A stretch of DNA of 64,000 nt from an uncultured Eubacteriales bacterium (GCA_900542005.1 UQLW01000010.1:14096-78095), one strand, 5' to 3'; positions 1 through 8,757 are shown, counted from the first letter of the stretch. Translations and numbers: made by a program. The notes: generated by a model not told the origin, from the letters alone.

Positions 1-208
1 GCGCCGACCAATCCATATCCTGGTAATCCATAAAGGCGCGCAGGGCCAGCGCCGGGCTGGTCTTCAGCGCGGCTGCCAGGGCGCCGGGGCTGTAGCTCTT
101 CAGCCGGTCTGCCAGGTAAGCGGCCTGCGCCATAAACTGCGGCCGGCTCTGGGGCGGGACCGGCGTACCGGCGTCCATCCGCTTGGCCGGGGAAAGGATC
201 ATCAGCAT
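1..208 (-). CDS. yaaA: Peroxide stress protein YaaA (UPF0246), N-terminal part
   Basis: The minus strand encodes about 69 residues beginning MLMILSPAKRMD and running off the left edge. The N-terminal ILSPAKxM motif, then PVPPQSRPQF and a helical stretch ending in a Tyr/Asp-rich segment, match the YaaA/DUF328 family, which protects cells from peroxide, in E. coli by limiting iron-driven DNA damage. A full protein is about 250 residues, so most of it lies outside the window. The start at 208 is supported by an AGGAGG box 6 bases upstream and by a promoter at 240-268. Biochemical function is not readable from this fragment. Confidence 0.8.
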   Translation of the reverse strand, partial: MLMILSPAKRMDAGTPVPPQSRPQFMAQAAYLADRLKSYSPGALAAALKTSPALALRAFMDYQDMDWSA

Positions 209-239
209 GGCCGCCTCCTGGTTTATGTGGATGGTTCAA

Positions 240-268
240 AGTATATCATAAGATTGATAACAAATCAA
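240..268 (-). promoter_or_regulatory. Sigma-A type promoter of yaaA
   Basis: Read on the minus strand: -35 TTGATT (263-268), 17-base spacer, -10 TATACT (240-245). It sits about 30 bases upstream of the yaaA start in an AT-rich pocket of otherwise GC-rich DNA. Confidence 0.6.
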
Positions 269-411
269 TAATTAAAACAAATAAAGGCGGGCCGCAGGTT
301 TCGTAGGTTTCGCTCCCGATATGCCACAAGGGTCAGTTTTCTTCATATCCATGGGGCGGTGGCCGTGGTATGATGGGAGCGAAACGGACAGACCCTGCAA
401 AGGAGGCCCCT

Positions 412-2463
412 ATGAGCGAGCAATGGTATTCACGCAGCTTCCGCCGGAACCTGGTGGACATGCACATCGATGATTGGAACCCTGAATTCCTGGCGCAGTT
501 TGACCCAAAGGCGTATTTTGAATGCCTCAAGGCAGCCCATATCCAGACGCCCATGATCTATATCCATTCCCATGTGGGCCTGTGCAATTGGGACAGTGCG
601 ACCGGCCGCGTCCACCGGGCCTTTGCCGGGCGCAATAAGGTGCGCGAGCTCTTTGACCTGTGCCACGGCGCCGGCATGTCGGTGGTGGCCTATTACAGCC
701 TCATTTATAACAACTGGGCCTATGACGCCCATCCGGATTGGCGGATGCTGGACAGCCGGGGCCTGGGCTCCCGGGAGGCCGGGGCGGATCATGGCTTTAT
801 GACCGGCAGCCGCTATGGCCTGGTATGCCCCAATAACGAGGATTACCGGGCCTTTGTCAAGGCGCAGTTTGCCGAGCTTTGCCGGGAATACGAGTTTGAG
901 GGCATCTTCCTGGACATGACCTTCTGGCCCCAGGTGTGCTACTGCGACAGCTGCCGGGCCCGCTTTGCCCGGGAGGAGGGCCTGGAGATCCCCGGCGAGG
1001 TGGATTGGGGAAACCCCGCCTGGCGGCGCTTTCAGCAGGCGCGGCAGCGGTGGATGGGCGAGTTTGCCGCCTACTGCACCGAGGAGCTCAAGCGGCTGCG
1101 GCCCCGGGCAACGGTGGAGCATCAGTTTTCTACCATCTGCCATGATTGGCGCTATGGCGTGGACGAAAAGGTCAACCTGGCCAATGACTATACCGGAGGC
1201 GACCTGTACGGCGGCTTCCTGCAGCAGAGCTATATCTCCAAAATATTTATGGAGGCCACGGAGAACGCGCCCTTTGAATATATGACCTCCCGGTGCGACC
1301 CCCGGCTTACCGTGCATACCACCACCAAATCCCTCTATGACCTGAAGCTGCACAACTACCTGACCCTGGCCCATCACGGCGCTTTCCTTGTCATTGACGC
1401 GATCGACCCGGTGGGGACCCTGGATCCGCAGCTGTACAGCCGGGTGGGGCAGGTCTTTGAGGAGTCCATGCCCTATGAGCCCTATCTCAAGGGGGACATG
1501 GTGTCCGAGGCCGCGCTGGTCATGAGCTATGACAGCAAATACAACCCGGACGCGCCGTCCGCGCCCGACGGGCGCGCCGATACCAGCCACCCCCAGCTGG
1601 AGGCCCAGCTGGGCGCGGCCCGGGCGCTGAAGGATATGCGGGTACTCTACACCGTGCTGCCCGGTAACCGGATGGAGCGGCTCGCGGGCAAGTCGCTGGC
1701 CATGGTGACCGACGCGCCCGCGCTGCGGCCGGAGCAGATCGACGCCCTGGAGCGGTATGTGCGCGGCGGCGGCAGCCTCTATATCTCCGGGGCCACCGAC
1801 CCTGAGCTGGCGCGGCGCCTGCTGGGCCTGGAATACCAGGGCATGACCCGGGAGCGGGTCACCTACGCCGCCCCCACGGCGCTGGGCGAGGGCTGCTTTG
1901 CCCCTGAGTATTCGGCAAAATATCCGATCAACTATGAAGGGCGGCAGATGCTGGTATCCAATCCGCAGAACCACCCGGTGCTGGCCCGGGTTGCGCTGCC
2001 CTATACTGACCCGGCCGACGCCGGGCGCTTTGCCTCCATCCATTCCAACCCGCCCGGCCCGGAAACCGATTATCCGGCGGCTGTCCTGGGGCAGGTAGGG
2101 GAGGGTAAGGTGCTGTGGCTTTCCTTCTGCCCGGAAAAGGCCCAGGCCGCCGCGCCCCGGCAGGTGACCCGGAACCTGATCGGCCTGCTGCATAGGCCGT
2201 CGCTGGTGGCGACCGACGCCCATCCCTGCCTGGAGCTGACGCTCTTTGATGACGGGGAGGGCTATCTCCTTCACGCGGTCAACGTGCAGGAGGAACCGGC
2301 CCTGCCCCTGCCCGCCTACCGGCTGACCCTTTCCCTGCCCCGGCCGGTGAAGGAGGCCAGGCTTGCGCCCTCGGGCGAGATGGTGCCCGTAGAGGTGGCC
2401 CCGGGCAAGATCACGCTTCAAATGCCGGCCCCCGGTATGTTTACCACGGTCAGGCTGGCGTAA
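412..2463 (+). CDS. GHL6-like glycoside hydrolase with beta-galactosidase-type trimerisation domain
   Basis: A 683-residue cytoplasmic protein without signal peptide. The N-terminal half looks like a TIM barrel of the hypothetical glycosyl hydrolase 6 (GHL6) / alpha-amylase-like group: a strand ending FEGIFLDMTFWP is followed by a CYCDSCRARF cysteine cluster typical of these proteins. Residues roughly 400-600 form a Rossmann-like block (LRPEQIDALERYVRGGGSL) like the GH42 trimerisation domain, followed by a small beta domain. The substrate is unknown. An upstream in-frame ATG at 370 exists, but AAGGAGG just before 412 decides the start. The gene is alone, facing away from yaaA and ending at a hairpin. 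Neighbouring glycan genes further along suggest intracellular oligosaccharide breakdown, which is inference. Confidence 0.65.
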   Translation: MSEQWYSRSFRRNLVDMHIDDWNPEFLAQFDPKAYFECLKAAHIQTPMIYIHSHVGLCNWDSATGRVHRAFAGRNKVRELFDLCHGAGMSVVAYYSLIYNNWAYDAHPDWRMLDSRGLGSREAGADHGFMTGSRYGLVCPNNEDYRAFVKAQFAELCREYEFEGIFLDMTFWPQVCYCDSCRARFAREEGLEIPGEVDWGNPAWRRFQQARQRWMGEFAAYCTEELKRLRPRATVEHQFSTICHDWRYGVDEKVNLANDYTGGDLYGGFLQQSYISKIFMEATENAPFEYMTSRCDPRLTVHTTTKSLYDLKLHNYLTLAHHGAFLVIDAIDPVGTLDPQLYSRVGQVFEESMPYEPYLKGDMVSEAALVMSYDSKYNPDAPSAPDGRADTSHPQLEAQLGAARALKDMRVLYTVLPGNRMERLAGKSLAMVTDAPALRPEQIDALERYVRGGGSLYISGATDPELARRLLGLEYQGMTRERVTYAAPTALGEGCFAPEYSAKYPINYEGRQMLVSNPQNHPVLARVALPYTDPADAGRFASIHSNPPGPETDYPAAVLGQVGEGKVLWLSFCPEKAQAAAPRQVTRNLIGLLHRPSLVATDAHPCLELTLFDDGEGYLLHAVNVQEEPALPLPAYRLTLSLPRPVKEARLAPSGEMVPVEVAPGKITLQMPAPGMFTTVRLA

Positions 2464-2485
2464 CAGGTAACGATTTGAGTGGGAT

Positions 2486-2515
2486 GAAGCCCCGGCTCTA
2501 TGGAGCCGGGGCTTC
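2486..2515 (+). terminator. Hairpin after the GHL6-like gene
   Basis: A perfect 13-bp GC-rich stem (2486-2498 with 2503-2515) and a 4-base loop lie 22 bases after the stop codon. No T-tract follows, so termination strength is uncertain. Confidence 0.5.
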
Positions 2516-2591
2516 AAGCTTTGAAGGCGCCGGACAGCCTGCCGCGCGGTATATGCATGAAGGTAGGCCCGGCTGTAGATAGGGGTACAGC

Positions 2592-2629
2592 AAAAAAAGA
2601 GCGCCGGTGGGAATCGGGCTCTTTTTTTT
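2592..2629. terminator. Bidirectional terminator between GHL6-like gene and noc
   Basis: An A-tract joined to GAGC at 2592-2602 is mirrored by GCTC plus a T-tract at 2619-2629, giving U-rich tails on both strands. It separates two convergent genes. Confidence 0.65.
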
Positions 2630-2696
2630 ATGCTTCTCCGGCCCTGAATGAGGGGGAGTGGGCCTTAGGGCCGGGCGCCCTGCGCCGGGGGAGGCG

Positions 2697-3572
2697 CTAG
2701 ACGCTGCTGGTGGCACCACCTCCTTGCACAACCGATAGGGGCTGCTGGGCGCGGTGCGCGTTTTTGGGCACCAGCACCAGGATCTCCATATTATCCCCGG
2801 CATCCCGTAGGAAATACTGGACCGGCAGGCCGGCCGTGACCATTTGGTTTACCGAGGTTTTGATGGCGTTATTGAGCAGGCGCCAGTCGCCATAGGCCCG
2901 GCGCACACGCCCGGAGGCGGGCTCATCAGCTTCCTCCAGGGGCATAAGCTCCTGCAGGATCCGCTCCACCAGCGTATCGGTCGCGCGGACGTTAAGCCCT
3001 TCGGAGGCAATGCGCTGGGCGATCTGCAGCTGCATTGCGGCGTTGGGCAGGCGCAGCAGGGCCCGAGCGTGGCGCTCGGAGAGCCCGCAGCGGATGACGA
3101 TTTCCCGCACCGGCTGGGGCAGGCGCAGCAGCCGCAGCTTGTTGGCGATGGTGGATTGCTGCTTGCCCAGCCGTTCGGCTACCTGCTCCTGGGTCAGGCC
3201 GTGCACGCGGATGAGCGAGGCAAAGCCTTCGGCCTCCTCGAAGAAATGCAGCCCCTCCCGCTGCAGGTTTTCCACCATGCATAGCAGGGCCGCCTGATGC
3301 TCGTCCACCGAAAGCACCACGGCCCGGATGGTGGCCTGGCCGATGAGCCGGCAGGCGCGCAGCCGGCGCTCCCCGGCAATGAGCTGATACCGCCCGCCAG
3401 GCAGGGCCCTGACGCTGATGGGCTGCAGCAGGCCGTGCTGGCGGATGGATAGCGCCAGCTCCTGCAGCGCCTGGGAGGAGAAGGTCCTCCGCGCCTGATA
3501 GGGGGAGGGCTGGATGCTGGCGATGGATAGCTCCTGTATTTCCTTGGAGCAGGGCGTGGTGCATTTTCTCAT
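2697..3572 (-). CDS. noc: Nucleoid occlusion protein Noc (ParB family)
   Basis: A 291-residue ParB-family CTPase/DNA clamp. The N-terminal domain has the GERRLRA nucleotide-binding motif (residues 67-73) and ENLQRE (101-106). A helix-turn-helix follows at about 126-150 (LTQEQVAERLGKQQSTIA), then a dimerisation tail. The STIANKLRLLRLP and ERHARALLRLP signatures fit Noc better than chromosomal ParB; Noc stops Z-ring assembly over the nucleoid. It has no parA neighbour, also in keeping with Noc. AAAGGAG lies about 11 bases before the start. A short N-terminus with two Cys may hold the membrane-targeting segment, but no clear amphipathic helix is evident. Spo0J/ParB remains the alternative. Confidence 0.78.
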   Translation of the reverse strand: MRKCTTPCSKEIQELSIASIQPSPYQARRTFSSQALQELALSIRQHGLLQPISVRALPGGRYQLIAGERRLRACRLIGQATIRAVVLSVDEHQAALLCMVENLQREGLHFFEEAEGFASLIRVHGLTQEQVAERLGKQQSTIANKLRLLRLPQPVREIVIRCGLSERHARALLRLPNAAMQLQIAQRIASEGLNVRATDTLVERILQELMPLEEADEPASGRVRRAYGDWRLLNNAIKTSVNQMVTAGLPVQYFLRDAGDNMEILVLVPKNAHRAQQPLSVVQGGGATSSV

Positions 3573-4046
3573 GGATGTCGAGTCTCCTTTGCGTCTTTGG
3601 GGAAATGGTTTCTATGGTAAACGCGCGCCATGGCTGCGGGGCTTCTGTTGCCGCCCGGCTTGGGAGAGAGCCGGGCGGCGGATGCAAGGATAGAGGAGAA
3701 TGAACGCACGGCTCCTATGCCGTTCGCACCGTTCACGGTGGATGTAATTCGTCCTTTGTCCCCGGAATCCTGCCGCTGGCCCCGGGGTTTCGTGCGACAA
3801 AAAAGCCGGAAAGAATGGGGAAAATTGCAAAAAGCTGGCGGCAATTGGGGAACGGGACGCCGATTCGGCAGGGGAACAGAAAAAGCGACGGCTGATGCTG
3901 TCGCAATAAAGGGAAAGGTTTTTATCATCTTTTTTGCCCGTCATGCATAATGGCCCAGGGAGACAGGAAGGACCTTTATGACGGCAGGGCTTGACGGCGG
4001 GAGCCGGATGGCATACCATGGGCATAACAGGATAAGGAGGAGAAGG
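3573..4046. other. Intergenic region between divergent noc and the PepSY-like gene
   Basis: About 470 bases with no convincing gene. A 15-codon open frame at 3700 has a GAGGAG box but no recognisable product. TGCATAAT near 3945 could be an extended -10 for the rightward gene. No parS or Noc-box-like site was found. Confidence 0.4.
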
Positions 4047-4895
4047 ATGAAACGGCGTGTGCTGATCGGCTGCGGCGTAGTCGCGGTGATCCTGGCGCTG
4101 GGAGCGGTGGCGCTGTTCAGCGGCCAGGAGGCGGTCCGGCGGGACAAGGCGCAGGCGCAGCTGGAGGGAATGCTGGACTTTGCCTATGGCCCGCTGACCT
4201 ATATGGGCGAGGTCTTTTCCGGGGATGCGGTCTCAGGCCATGATTACATTATCTTTGAGGACGACTATTATACCTACCAGCTGGATGCGGGCAGCGGAGC
4301 GCTCAAGAGCATGATTGCCCGCCACCTGCCCCAGGGAGAACCGGTCACGCGGGCGCAGCTTAAGCAGCTGATCGCCCAGGCTCAGCCAGCGCTGGAGGAG
4401 GGGGCTGAGATGCATCTGGTGGATGGCAGCGGCCGGCGCCTTTCAGGCGATCCCCTGCCGGGCGACTATTTCGTCCTGTGCAAGGAGCCGGTCGAAGGCA
4501 ATGTGCGTACCGGCAAGGAGGCGTTGGCCCTGATCCAGGACGGGCAGATCCGGTATCTGATTACCGTACAGTCCGACTATGATCCGCCCATGGGCGCGGC
4601 CTCCACAAGCCGCGGCGACGCAATCCGCGCCAGCTATAGCCGGGCGAGGGAGCTAAGCGGCGCCGGGCAGCGGCAGCGCCCGCGCACGGACAGCCCCTAT
4701 TGGGATACGGAGCAGGAGGCGGAGCCTATCCGCATGGATCAGGAGGAGGCCCATACGATCAGCTGCGCGCTGGCTGTCTACCGCAACGCGCCTTATTGGC
4801 GGGTGACCATCGGCCATGTGCCCGTGGGGGAGGGGTATACCGAATATACCTTCGGCGTGGATATGTTTACCGGCAACCTGCTGGAGGATTCGTAA
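4047..4895 (+). CDS. Membrane-anchored PepSY-like protein of unknown function
   Basis: A 282-residue protein with one N-terminal membrane segment (about residues 5-25) and the rest predicted outside the cell. The C-terminal stretch YWRVTIGHVPV...EYTFGVDMFTGNLLE has the PepSY-like pattern of an aromatic-rich strand followed by a 'G.xxD..TG..L' turn, as in YpeB-type proteins; a second copy may lie near residues 60-90 (YYTYQLDAGSGALKSM). PepSY modules often inhibit or chaperone proteases, but no protease is adjacent. AAGGAGGAGAAGG directly before 4047 decides the start over an upstream frame beginning at 3978. It may be read together with the acetyltransferase 57 bases downstream. Confidence 0.5.
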   Translation: MKRRVLIGCGVVAVILALGAVALFSGQEAVRRDKAQAQLEGMLDFAYGPLTYMGEVFSGDAVSGHDYIIFEDDYYTYQLDAGSGALKSMIARHLPQGEPVTRAQLKQLIAQAQPALEEGAEMHLVDGSGRRLSGDPLPGDYFVLCKEPVEGNVRTGKEALALIQDGQIRYLITVQSDYDPPMGAASTSRGDAIRASYSRARELSGAGQRQRPRTDSPYWDTEQEAEPIRMDQEEAHTISCALAVYRNAPYWRVTIGHVPVGEGYTEYTFGVDMFTGNLLEDS

Positions 4896-4952
4896 TGCGG
4901 AGCCCTCCGGCGGAGGGCGTCCAGCGATATCAATTTGCGGGAGGATAGCCTC

Positions 4953-5507
4953 ATGGAACACAAAGGGACGGTGCGTTTAGAATCAAAGCGGTTGGTCCTA
5001 CGCCCTTTTTTGATCGAAGATGCTGACGCGATGTTCCATCATTGGGCTTCGGATGATGAAGTGACAAGGTTCTTAACCTGGCCGTCGCATAAGGATAAAT
5101 CGGTGACGGCAAAGGTGCTGTCCGATTGGATCGAACGATATGCCGATCATGCCTATTATCAGTGGGCGATTGTATGGAAAGAGGGGCCGAGCGGGCCGAT
5201 CGGCTCCATTAGCGTTGTCAAGCAGATCGATGACAAGATAAAATCCGCGGAAATCGGATACTGTATCGGTAAGGCCTGGTGGCATTTGGGGATTACTTCC
5301 GAGGCGCTGAAGACGGTGATGGATTTTTTGTTTGACCAGGTCGGCGTGAACAAAATCGCGGCCAGGCATGATACCCGGAATCCGAATTCGGGGCTGGTTA
5401 TGCAAAAATGCGGCTTGCGGCTGGAGGGAACGCTCAGGCAGTGCGATTGGAATAATCAGGGCGTATGCGATGCAAGCTACTATGGATTGTTGGCCAGTGA
5501 ACGCTGA
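4953..5507 (+). CDS. GNAT family N-acetyltransferase, RimJ/RimL-like
   Basis: A 184-residue protein beginning with the classic RimJ/RimL opening (RLESKRLVLRPFLIEDADAMF). It has the middle strands GSISVV and EIGYCIGKAWWHLGITSEAL, where acetyl-CoA binds, and then KIAARHDTRNPNSGLVMQKCGL, typical of the family C-terminus. It transfers an acetyl group from acetyl-CoA to an amine; family members modify ribosomal-protein N-termini, antibiotics or small molecules, and the substrate here cannot be told. GGGAGGA before 4953 supports this ATG over an earlier TTG at 4935. Its codon use is slightly more AT-rich than its neighbours. A terminator follows at 5530. Confidence 0.8.
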   Translation: MEHKGTVRLESKRLVLRPFLIEDADAMFHHWASDDEVTRFLTWPSHKDKSVTAKVLSDWIERYADHAYYQWAIVWKEGPSGPIGSISVVKQIDDKIKSAEIGYCIGKAWWHLGITSEALKTVMDFLFDQVGVNKIAARHDTRNPNSGLVMQKCGLRLEGTLRQCDWNNQGVCDASYYGLLASER

Positions 5508-5529
5508 AGGCATACGGATCCGATCATCC

Positions 5530-5571
5530 AAAACCCTCCCGTCCGATGGAAAAACCGGACGGGAGGTTTTT
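5530..5571 (+). terminator. Intrinsic terminator of the acetyltransferase gene
   Basis: A near-perfect stem around CCCTCCCGTCCG / CGGACGGGAGG is followed by TTTTTG, 23 bases after the stop codon. Confidence 0.8.
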
Positions 5572-5891
5572 GTCATGATACATCCCTGGCCCAGGGGAGG
5601 CGTTTGCCAGCCATCCGATAAGCGGCCCTCTGCTGCTTTGGCTGCCGGCGCCCGCATGGCCCGAAAGGCCGGTAGGCGTTTTTTGTGAAGCGGCATCATG
5701 GCTGTGAAGCTCATCATAGGCAGGCGCACCGGCCGGCCGTTTTTCCCCATCAGCCTGGGCCTGCGTATCAAAGGGGCTGGCCTTTTCCCGCTTCCCCGGT
5801 CGTGGGACGGTGATATAGCGCCATGCTTTTGGCCGGACGCCCCCTTTATCCATCGCCCCTTTGAAGGGTGAAATCTGGATTACCCCCAGTG
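5572..5891. other. Unassigned 320-base interval
   Basis: No recognisable gene. A 128-codon open frame exists on the minus strand here, but it runs through the terminator at 5530-5571, has a biased Gly/Pro/Ala composition and resembles nothing I know. It may be decayed sequence. Confidence 0.35.
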
Positions 5892-6509
5892 TCAGCGCTG
5901 CACCAGGCATCCCGCCGGGCCGGGAGGGGCCAGCAGGTCGGCTACCCCGCAGAGCACCATCAGCACGCCCTGCACCCTGTGGGGGATTACCCGGTAGCGC
6001 CCGCGGGGGGCGGACGGCTCCTCCTGCACCAGATCAGCGGCCAGCAGCGCCTTGAGGTGGTGGTAGGCCTGGCCGGTCGTGCCAAAGCCGCAGTCCTCCA
6101 CCAGCTGGGCGACCGAGCGGCTGCCTCTCAGCATGGCGGTCAGCATGGCAAGCTCCGGGCCGCCCAGGGCCCGCATCATGCGGTGGGCCACCGGGTCGCC
6201 GGCAAGCTGCAGCAGCCCATCGGCGGAGACGGATTCCCTGGACCAGGTGGATTGGTTTTCCCCATTGGTAAAGACGCCGGCATAGGCGATCCGTCCGCAA
6301 TCGCCGCCTTCGCCGCATTCCGTCTCCAGCCGGCGCTGCACCTGGTTCAGCGCTTTGTCCTGGGAGAGGCCCGGCGTCCGGTATACCTTGCCGGCGGGTT
6401 CCCCCATGGGGGATGGCACCGCAGAAGCGGCCCCCTCGCCCAGCTGGCGCCGGAGCGCCTGAAGCTCCCGCCGTATCTCGTCCAGCTCTGCGCCATAGTT
6501 GCGTTCCAT
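5892..6509 (-). CDS. Winged-helix (ArsR-like) transcriptional regulator with coiled-coil N-terminus
   Basis: A 205-residue protein. Residues about 5-30 (ELDEIRRELQALRRQL) look like a short coiled coil. The C-terminal third has an ArsR/wHTH pattern: LGGPELAMLTAMLRGSRSVAQLVEDCGFGTTGQAYHHLKALLAADLV, in which SVAQLVE..GFGTTGQAYHHLKAL would be the helix-turn-helix and recognition helix. No metal-binding Cys pair typical of ArsR sensors is placed in that helix, so the effector is unknown. AAGGAGG 9 bases before 6509 decides the start over an in-frame ATG at 6530. It diverges from the membrane protein at 6690 and might control it. Confidence 0.6.
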   Translation of the reverse strand: MERNYGAELDEIRRELQALRRQLGEGAASAVPSPMGEPAGKVYRTPGLSQDKALNQVQRRLETECGEGGDCGRIAYAGVFTNGENQSTWSRESVSADGLLQLAGDPVAHRMMRALGGPELAMLTAMLRGSRSVAQLVEDCGFGTTGQAYHHLKALLAADLVQEEPSAPRGRYRVIPHRVQGVLMVLCGVADLLAPPGPAGCLVQR

Positions 6510-6633
6510 CGTCTTTTCCTCCTTTTTCAAGGGTCCCGTGACGGATCCCCCTTTTCCCCTTTAGTTTAGCATGATTATGATATTATGTAAATCCGTAAAA
6601 TAATAATTAACAAAAAACGAAAACCCTCTCGGG

Positions 6634-6662
6634 TTGCAGGAAGGCACAAATTGTGGTAGCAT
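6634..6662 (+). promoter_or_regulatory. Candidate promoter for the membrane protein at 6690
   Basis: TTGCAG (6634-6639), 17-base spacer, TAGCAT (6657-6662), 27 bases before the start codon. The small inverted repeat AACCC-TCTC-GGGTT just upstream (6622-6635) could be an operator. Confidence 0.4.
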
Positions 6663-6689
6663 ATTCCGTAATGATAGGGGGGAGTTGCG

Positions 6690-7553
6690 ATGCGGATATT
6701 ATGGAAGGTCCTCTCGGCTATTTTGGCGCTGCTGCTATGTTGCGGGGCTTTGGGCGGGCTGGTCGCCTGGGTCACGATCCAGTCGGTGGAGCGGATGATG
6801 ACCGAGGAAGCCCTTTACCGTATTATGGACGAGGCGGATACGGACGCGATTCTGACCTCGCTGCTTTCCAGCAGCGGGGAGAATGTGCTGACGCAGATGG
6901 CCAACTCGGAGGCCACGAAGGAGCTCATCGTCAACTATTATGTGGGTTATTGCCACTACCTGATGACTGGCGAGGGCGAATTCACCCTCTCTGACGAAGA
7001 AAAGAGCGCGCTGGTGGATGCGATCGTCGAGGCGGCCGCCGGCCAGGGCGGCGCCGCCAGCGAATCGCTGGAAAAGGTGCTGCGGATGCAGATGGAGGCT
7101 ACGCTGGAAGGCGTGCTGACGCAATACATCCCCTCCTACAGGGAGCTGGATATTGGCCTTAGCCAGTCGGATATCCAGGTCATCCGAACGCTGTTCTCCA
7201 CGACGGTGAAGGCGCTGCTCCTGGGGCTGGTCATAGCCTGTATGCTGCTCATTATGCTGGTGCGCTTCAGCTGGCACGAGTGGCTGGCCTGGGGCGGCTT
7301 TACAGGCCTGGTCGCGGGCGCGGCGCTGGTCAGTGTCAATATGGTGCTGGGCATCGCGGCCCAGAGCTCCCTTTCGGGTAATGCCATGGCCGATCAGCTG
7401 GTCATGGCGGTGCTGCAGGAGCTGGGAGGCGGCTTCACCCGCTATGGGCTGTGGGTGCTCGCTGTCTCCGTGGTGATGGTGGCGTTGTTCTTTGTGGTGC
7501 GCGCCATGCTGCGCCGCCGGACGGCGGGGCAGGGGCTGCATATGGCCGGATAA
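6690..7553 (+). CDS. Four-helix membrane protein of unknown function
   Basis: A 287-residue protein with one membrane helix at the N-terminus (about residues 6-30), a long soluble acidic region (about 31-165) presumably outside the cell, and three more helices in the C-terminal part (about 172-190, 198-222, 250-275), ending with a basic cytoplasmic tail RAMLRRR. I do not recognise a family. GGGGGG 6 bases before the ATG supports the start. It faces away from the wHTH regulator across a 180-base promoter region and ends at a strong bidirectional terminator. Confidence 0.55.
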   Translation: MRILWKVLSAILALLLCCGALGGLVAWVTIQSVERMMTEEALYRIMDEADTDAILTSLLSSSGENVLTQMANSEATKELIVNYYVGYCHYLMTGEGEFTLSDEEKSALVDAIVEAAAGQGGAASESLEKVLRMQMEATLEGVLTQYIPSYRELDIGLSQSDIQVIRTLFSTTVKALLLGLVIACMLLIMLVRFSWHEWLAWGGFTGLVAGAALVSVNMVLGIAAQSSLSGNAMADQLVMAVLQELGGGFTRYGLWVLAVSVVMVALFFVVRAMLRRRTAGQGLHMAG

Positions 7554-7598
7554 CGCCGCTTTATAGGGAACAGGATGGGGATTCATTCCATCGTCTAT

Positions 7599-7637
7599 AA
7601 AAAAATGGCTTGGGGCATTGCTCCAAGCCATTTTTTT
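7599..7637. terminator. Bidirectional terminator between membrane protein gene and dcd
   Basis: The stem AAAAAAATGGCTTGG / CCAAGCCATTTTTTT gives U-tracts on both strands between convergent genes. Confidence 0.9.
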
Positions 7638-7648
7638 GTAGCCTGATG

Positions 7649-8179
7649 CTATAGCGTTTTGTCCTCAAAGTCCTGAAACAGCAGGCTGGGTTGAATTCCG
7701 GTGTTGTTTTGATACTTTCCGCTGTGGTAGCTTTCATAGTCGCCTAAAAGGGTATGATAATAAATTTGGCAGACCTCAACCCCCGGATAGATACGGATGG
7801 GCTGCACGCAGAAGATTTCCAGCGTCCAGTAACCGGCAAAGCCTACGTCGCCAAAGCCGGCGGTTACATGGATGAAGAGCCCCAGACGGCCGATAGAGGA
7901 TCGTCCCTCCAGCATGGGCACCAGGCCCTCGGTACGGGTATATTCCCGAGTACGGCCCAGATAAAGCCGTCCCGGCGTTAAGAGCAGGCCCTGCTCAGGA
8001 ATATCCAGCCGGCAGGTGGGATTTGGTCTCTTCATATCTAATGTGTTCTCACGATAGGTCAATAGCTCCGGATACAGCGTTAGGTTGTAGCTGTTGGGGT
8101 TCAGCTGCTTCTCATCGAAGGGATCGATGATGATATCGCCGCCAAGACGGCGCTGGATCTCCTTGCCGGACAGAATCAT
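7649..8179 (-). CDS. dcd: dCTP deaminase (possibly dUMP-forming)
   Basis: A 176-residue trimeric dUTPase-fold enzyme that converts dCTP to dUTP, or directly to dUMP, for thymidylate synthesis. Seen: start MILSGKEIQRR, the N-terminal LNPNSYNLTL strand, the EGRSSIGRLGLFIHVTAG core with its Arg-Ser-Ser, and GFGDVGFAGYWTLEI carrying the catalytic Glu. Replacement of the usual Ala-His by Thr-Ala-Gly after HV resembles bifunctional DCD-DUT enzymes, so the dUMP-forming type is possible. The C-terminal YQNNTGIQPS segment is the lid that closes over the nucleotide. Length is normal, and AAGGAG precedes the ATG. Confidence 0.9.
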   Translation of the reverse strand: MILSGKEIQRRLGGDIIIDPFDEKQLNPNSYNLTLYPELLTYRENTLDMKRPNPTCRLDIPEQGLLLTPGRLYLGRTREYTRTEGLVPMLEGRSSIGRLGLFIHVTAGFGDVGFAGYWTLEIFCVQPIRIYPGVEVCQIYYHTLLGDYESYHSGKYQNNTGIQPSLLFQDFEDKTL

Positions 8180-8217
8180 AGGCGCTCCTTTCAGGCGTTG
8201 GGTGAATGCATAAAAAG

Positions 8218-8250
8218 AGAAACCCCGGCCCTTGCCCGGCCGGGGTTTTA
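8218..8250 (-). terminator. Terminator downstream of the YbjN pair
   Basis: The stem AACCCCGGCC / GGCCGGGGTT is followed on the minus strand by TTCTCTTTTT, between ybjN copy 1 and dcd. Confidence 0.75.
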
Positions 8251-8304
8251 TGTGCGAAATTATAGCCCGCCGTACACCCCGGAGGGAAATGGGAATGGTG
8301 CCGC

Positions 8305-8757
8305 CTAGCTTTCCGCCAGGTTAACGGCGGCTTCGGGGGTGAGGTTGCCGTAAATCATGGGCAGCAGGCCCTTGCCGTAGCGATCCAGCACCAGGAAGGA
8401 GAAATCGACGCACTTCTCCACGTCCGCCAGGTTGGGCAGGGCGTCCTTGGCGATGATGTAGGTACGGTTGCGGATCTCACCGTCGTTCATGTCCATCTCC
8501 AGCGTGCCGACCTTCAGGCCATAGTTGGCGCGGGCGATAAACTCACAGGCAGCCTGGCGCTTCTCCTCCGGCACATTGATGGGGGCGATGGCGTAGGCGA
8601 TGATGCTGTCGTCGTTGATCTGCACGACAACCCGGGAGCCGGTAAAGTTTTTCGTGGACATATTCAGGGTAAAAAGGCCGCGGTCGGCATTGTAGCCAAA
8701 TTTCCAGTTCTGAGAATTGAGGTAGGTTTCCACCAAGACTGCCAGTTCCTGTCGCAT
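8305..8757 (-). CDS. YbjN-domain protein, copy 1
   Basis: A 150-residue small alpha/beta protein. The stretch ending RANYGLKVGTLEMDMNDGEIRNR matches the YbjN domain (type III secretion chaperone-like fold), where NYGL..G..E.D..DGE.R is the family core. The family's exact role is unsettled; members affect stress tolerance and may be chaperone-like. It is the downstream copy of a tandem duplication with the gene at 8842-9294, sharing start, stop region and length. AAAGGAG precedes the ATG. No signal peptide or membrane segment. Confidence 0.75.
   Translation of the reverse strand: MRQELAVLVETYLNSQNWKFGYNADRGLFTLNMSTKNFTGSRVVVQINDDSIIAYAIAPINVPEEKRQAACEFIARANYGLKVGTLEMDMNDGEIRNRTYIIAKDALPNLADVEKCVDFSFLVLDRYGKGLLPMIYGNLTPEAAVNLAES

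Noticed and set aside
430..2517. A 695-codon open frame on the minus strand opposite the GHL6-like gene
   Set aside because: GC-rich mirror frame with His/Gln/Arg-rich sequence, no ribosome site and no recognisable domain; the plus-strand gene has clear motifs.
3573..4046. parS- or Noc-box-like site beside noc
   Set aside because: A short inverted repeat (ACCG-TTCA-CGGT near 3728) exists, but it matches neither the parS nor the Noc-box consensus.
5524..5910. A 128-codon minus-strand open frame after the acetyltransferase
   Set aside because: It passes through a clear terminator hairpin, has biased composition and resembles no family, so it is recorded only as an unassigned interval.
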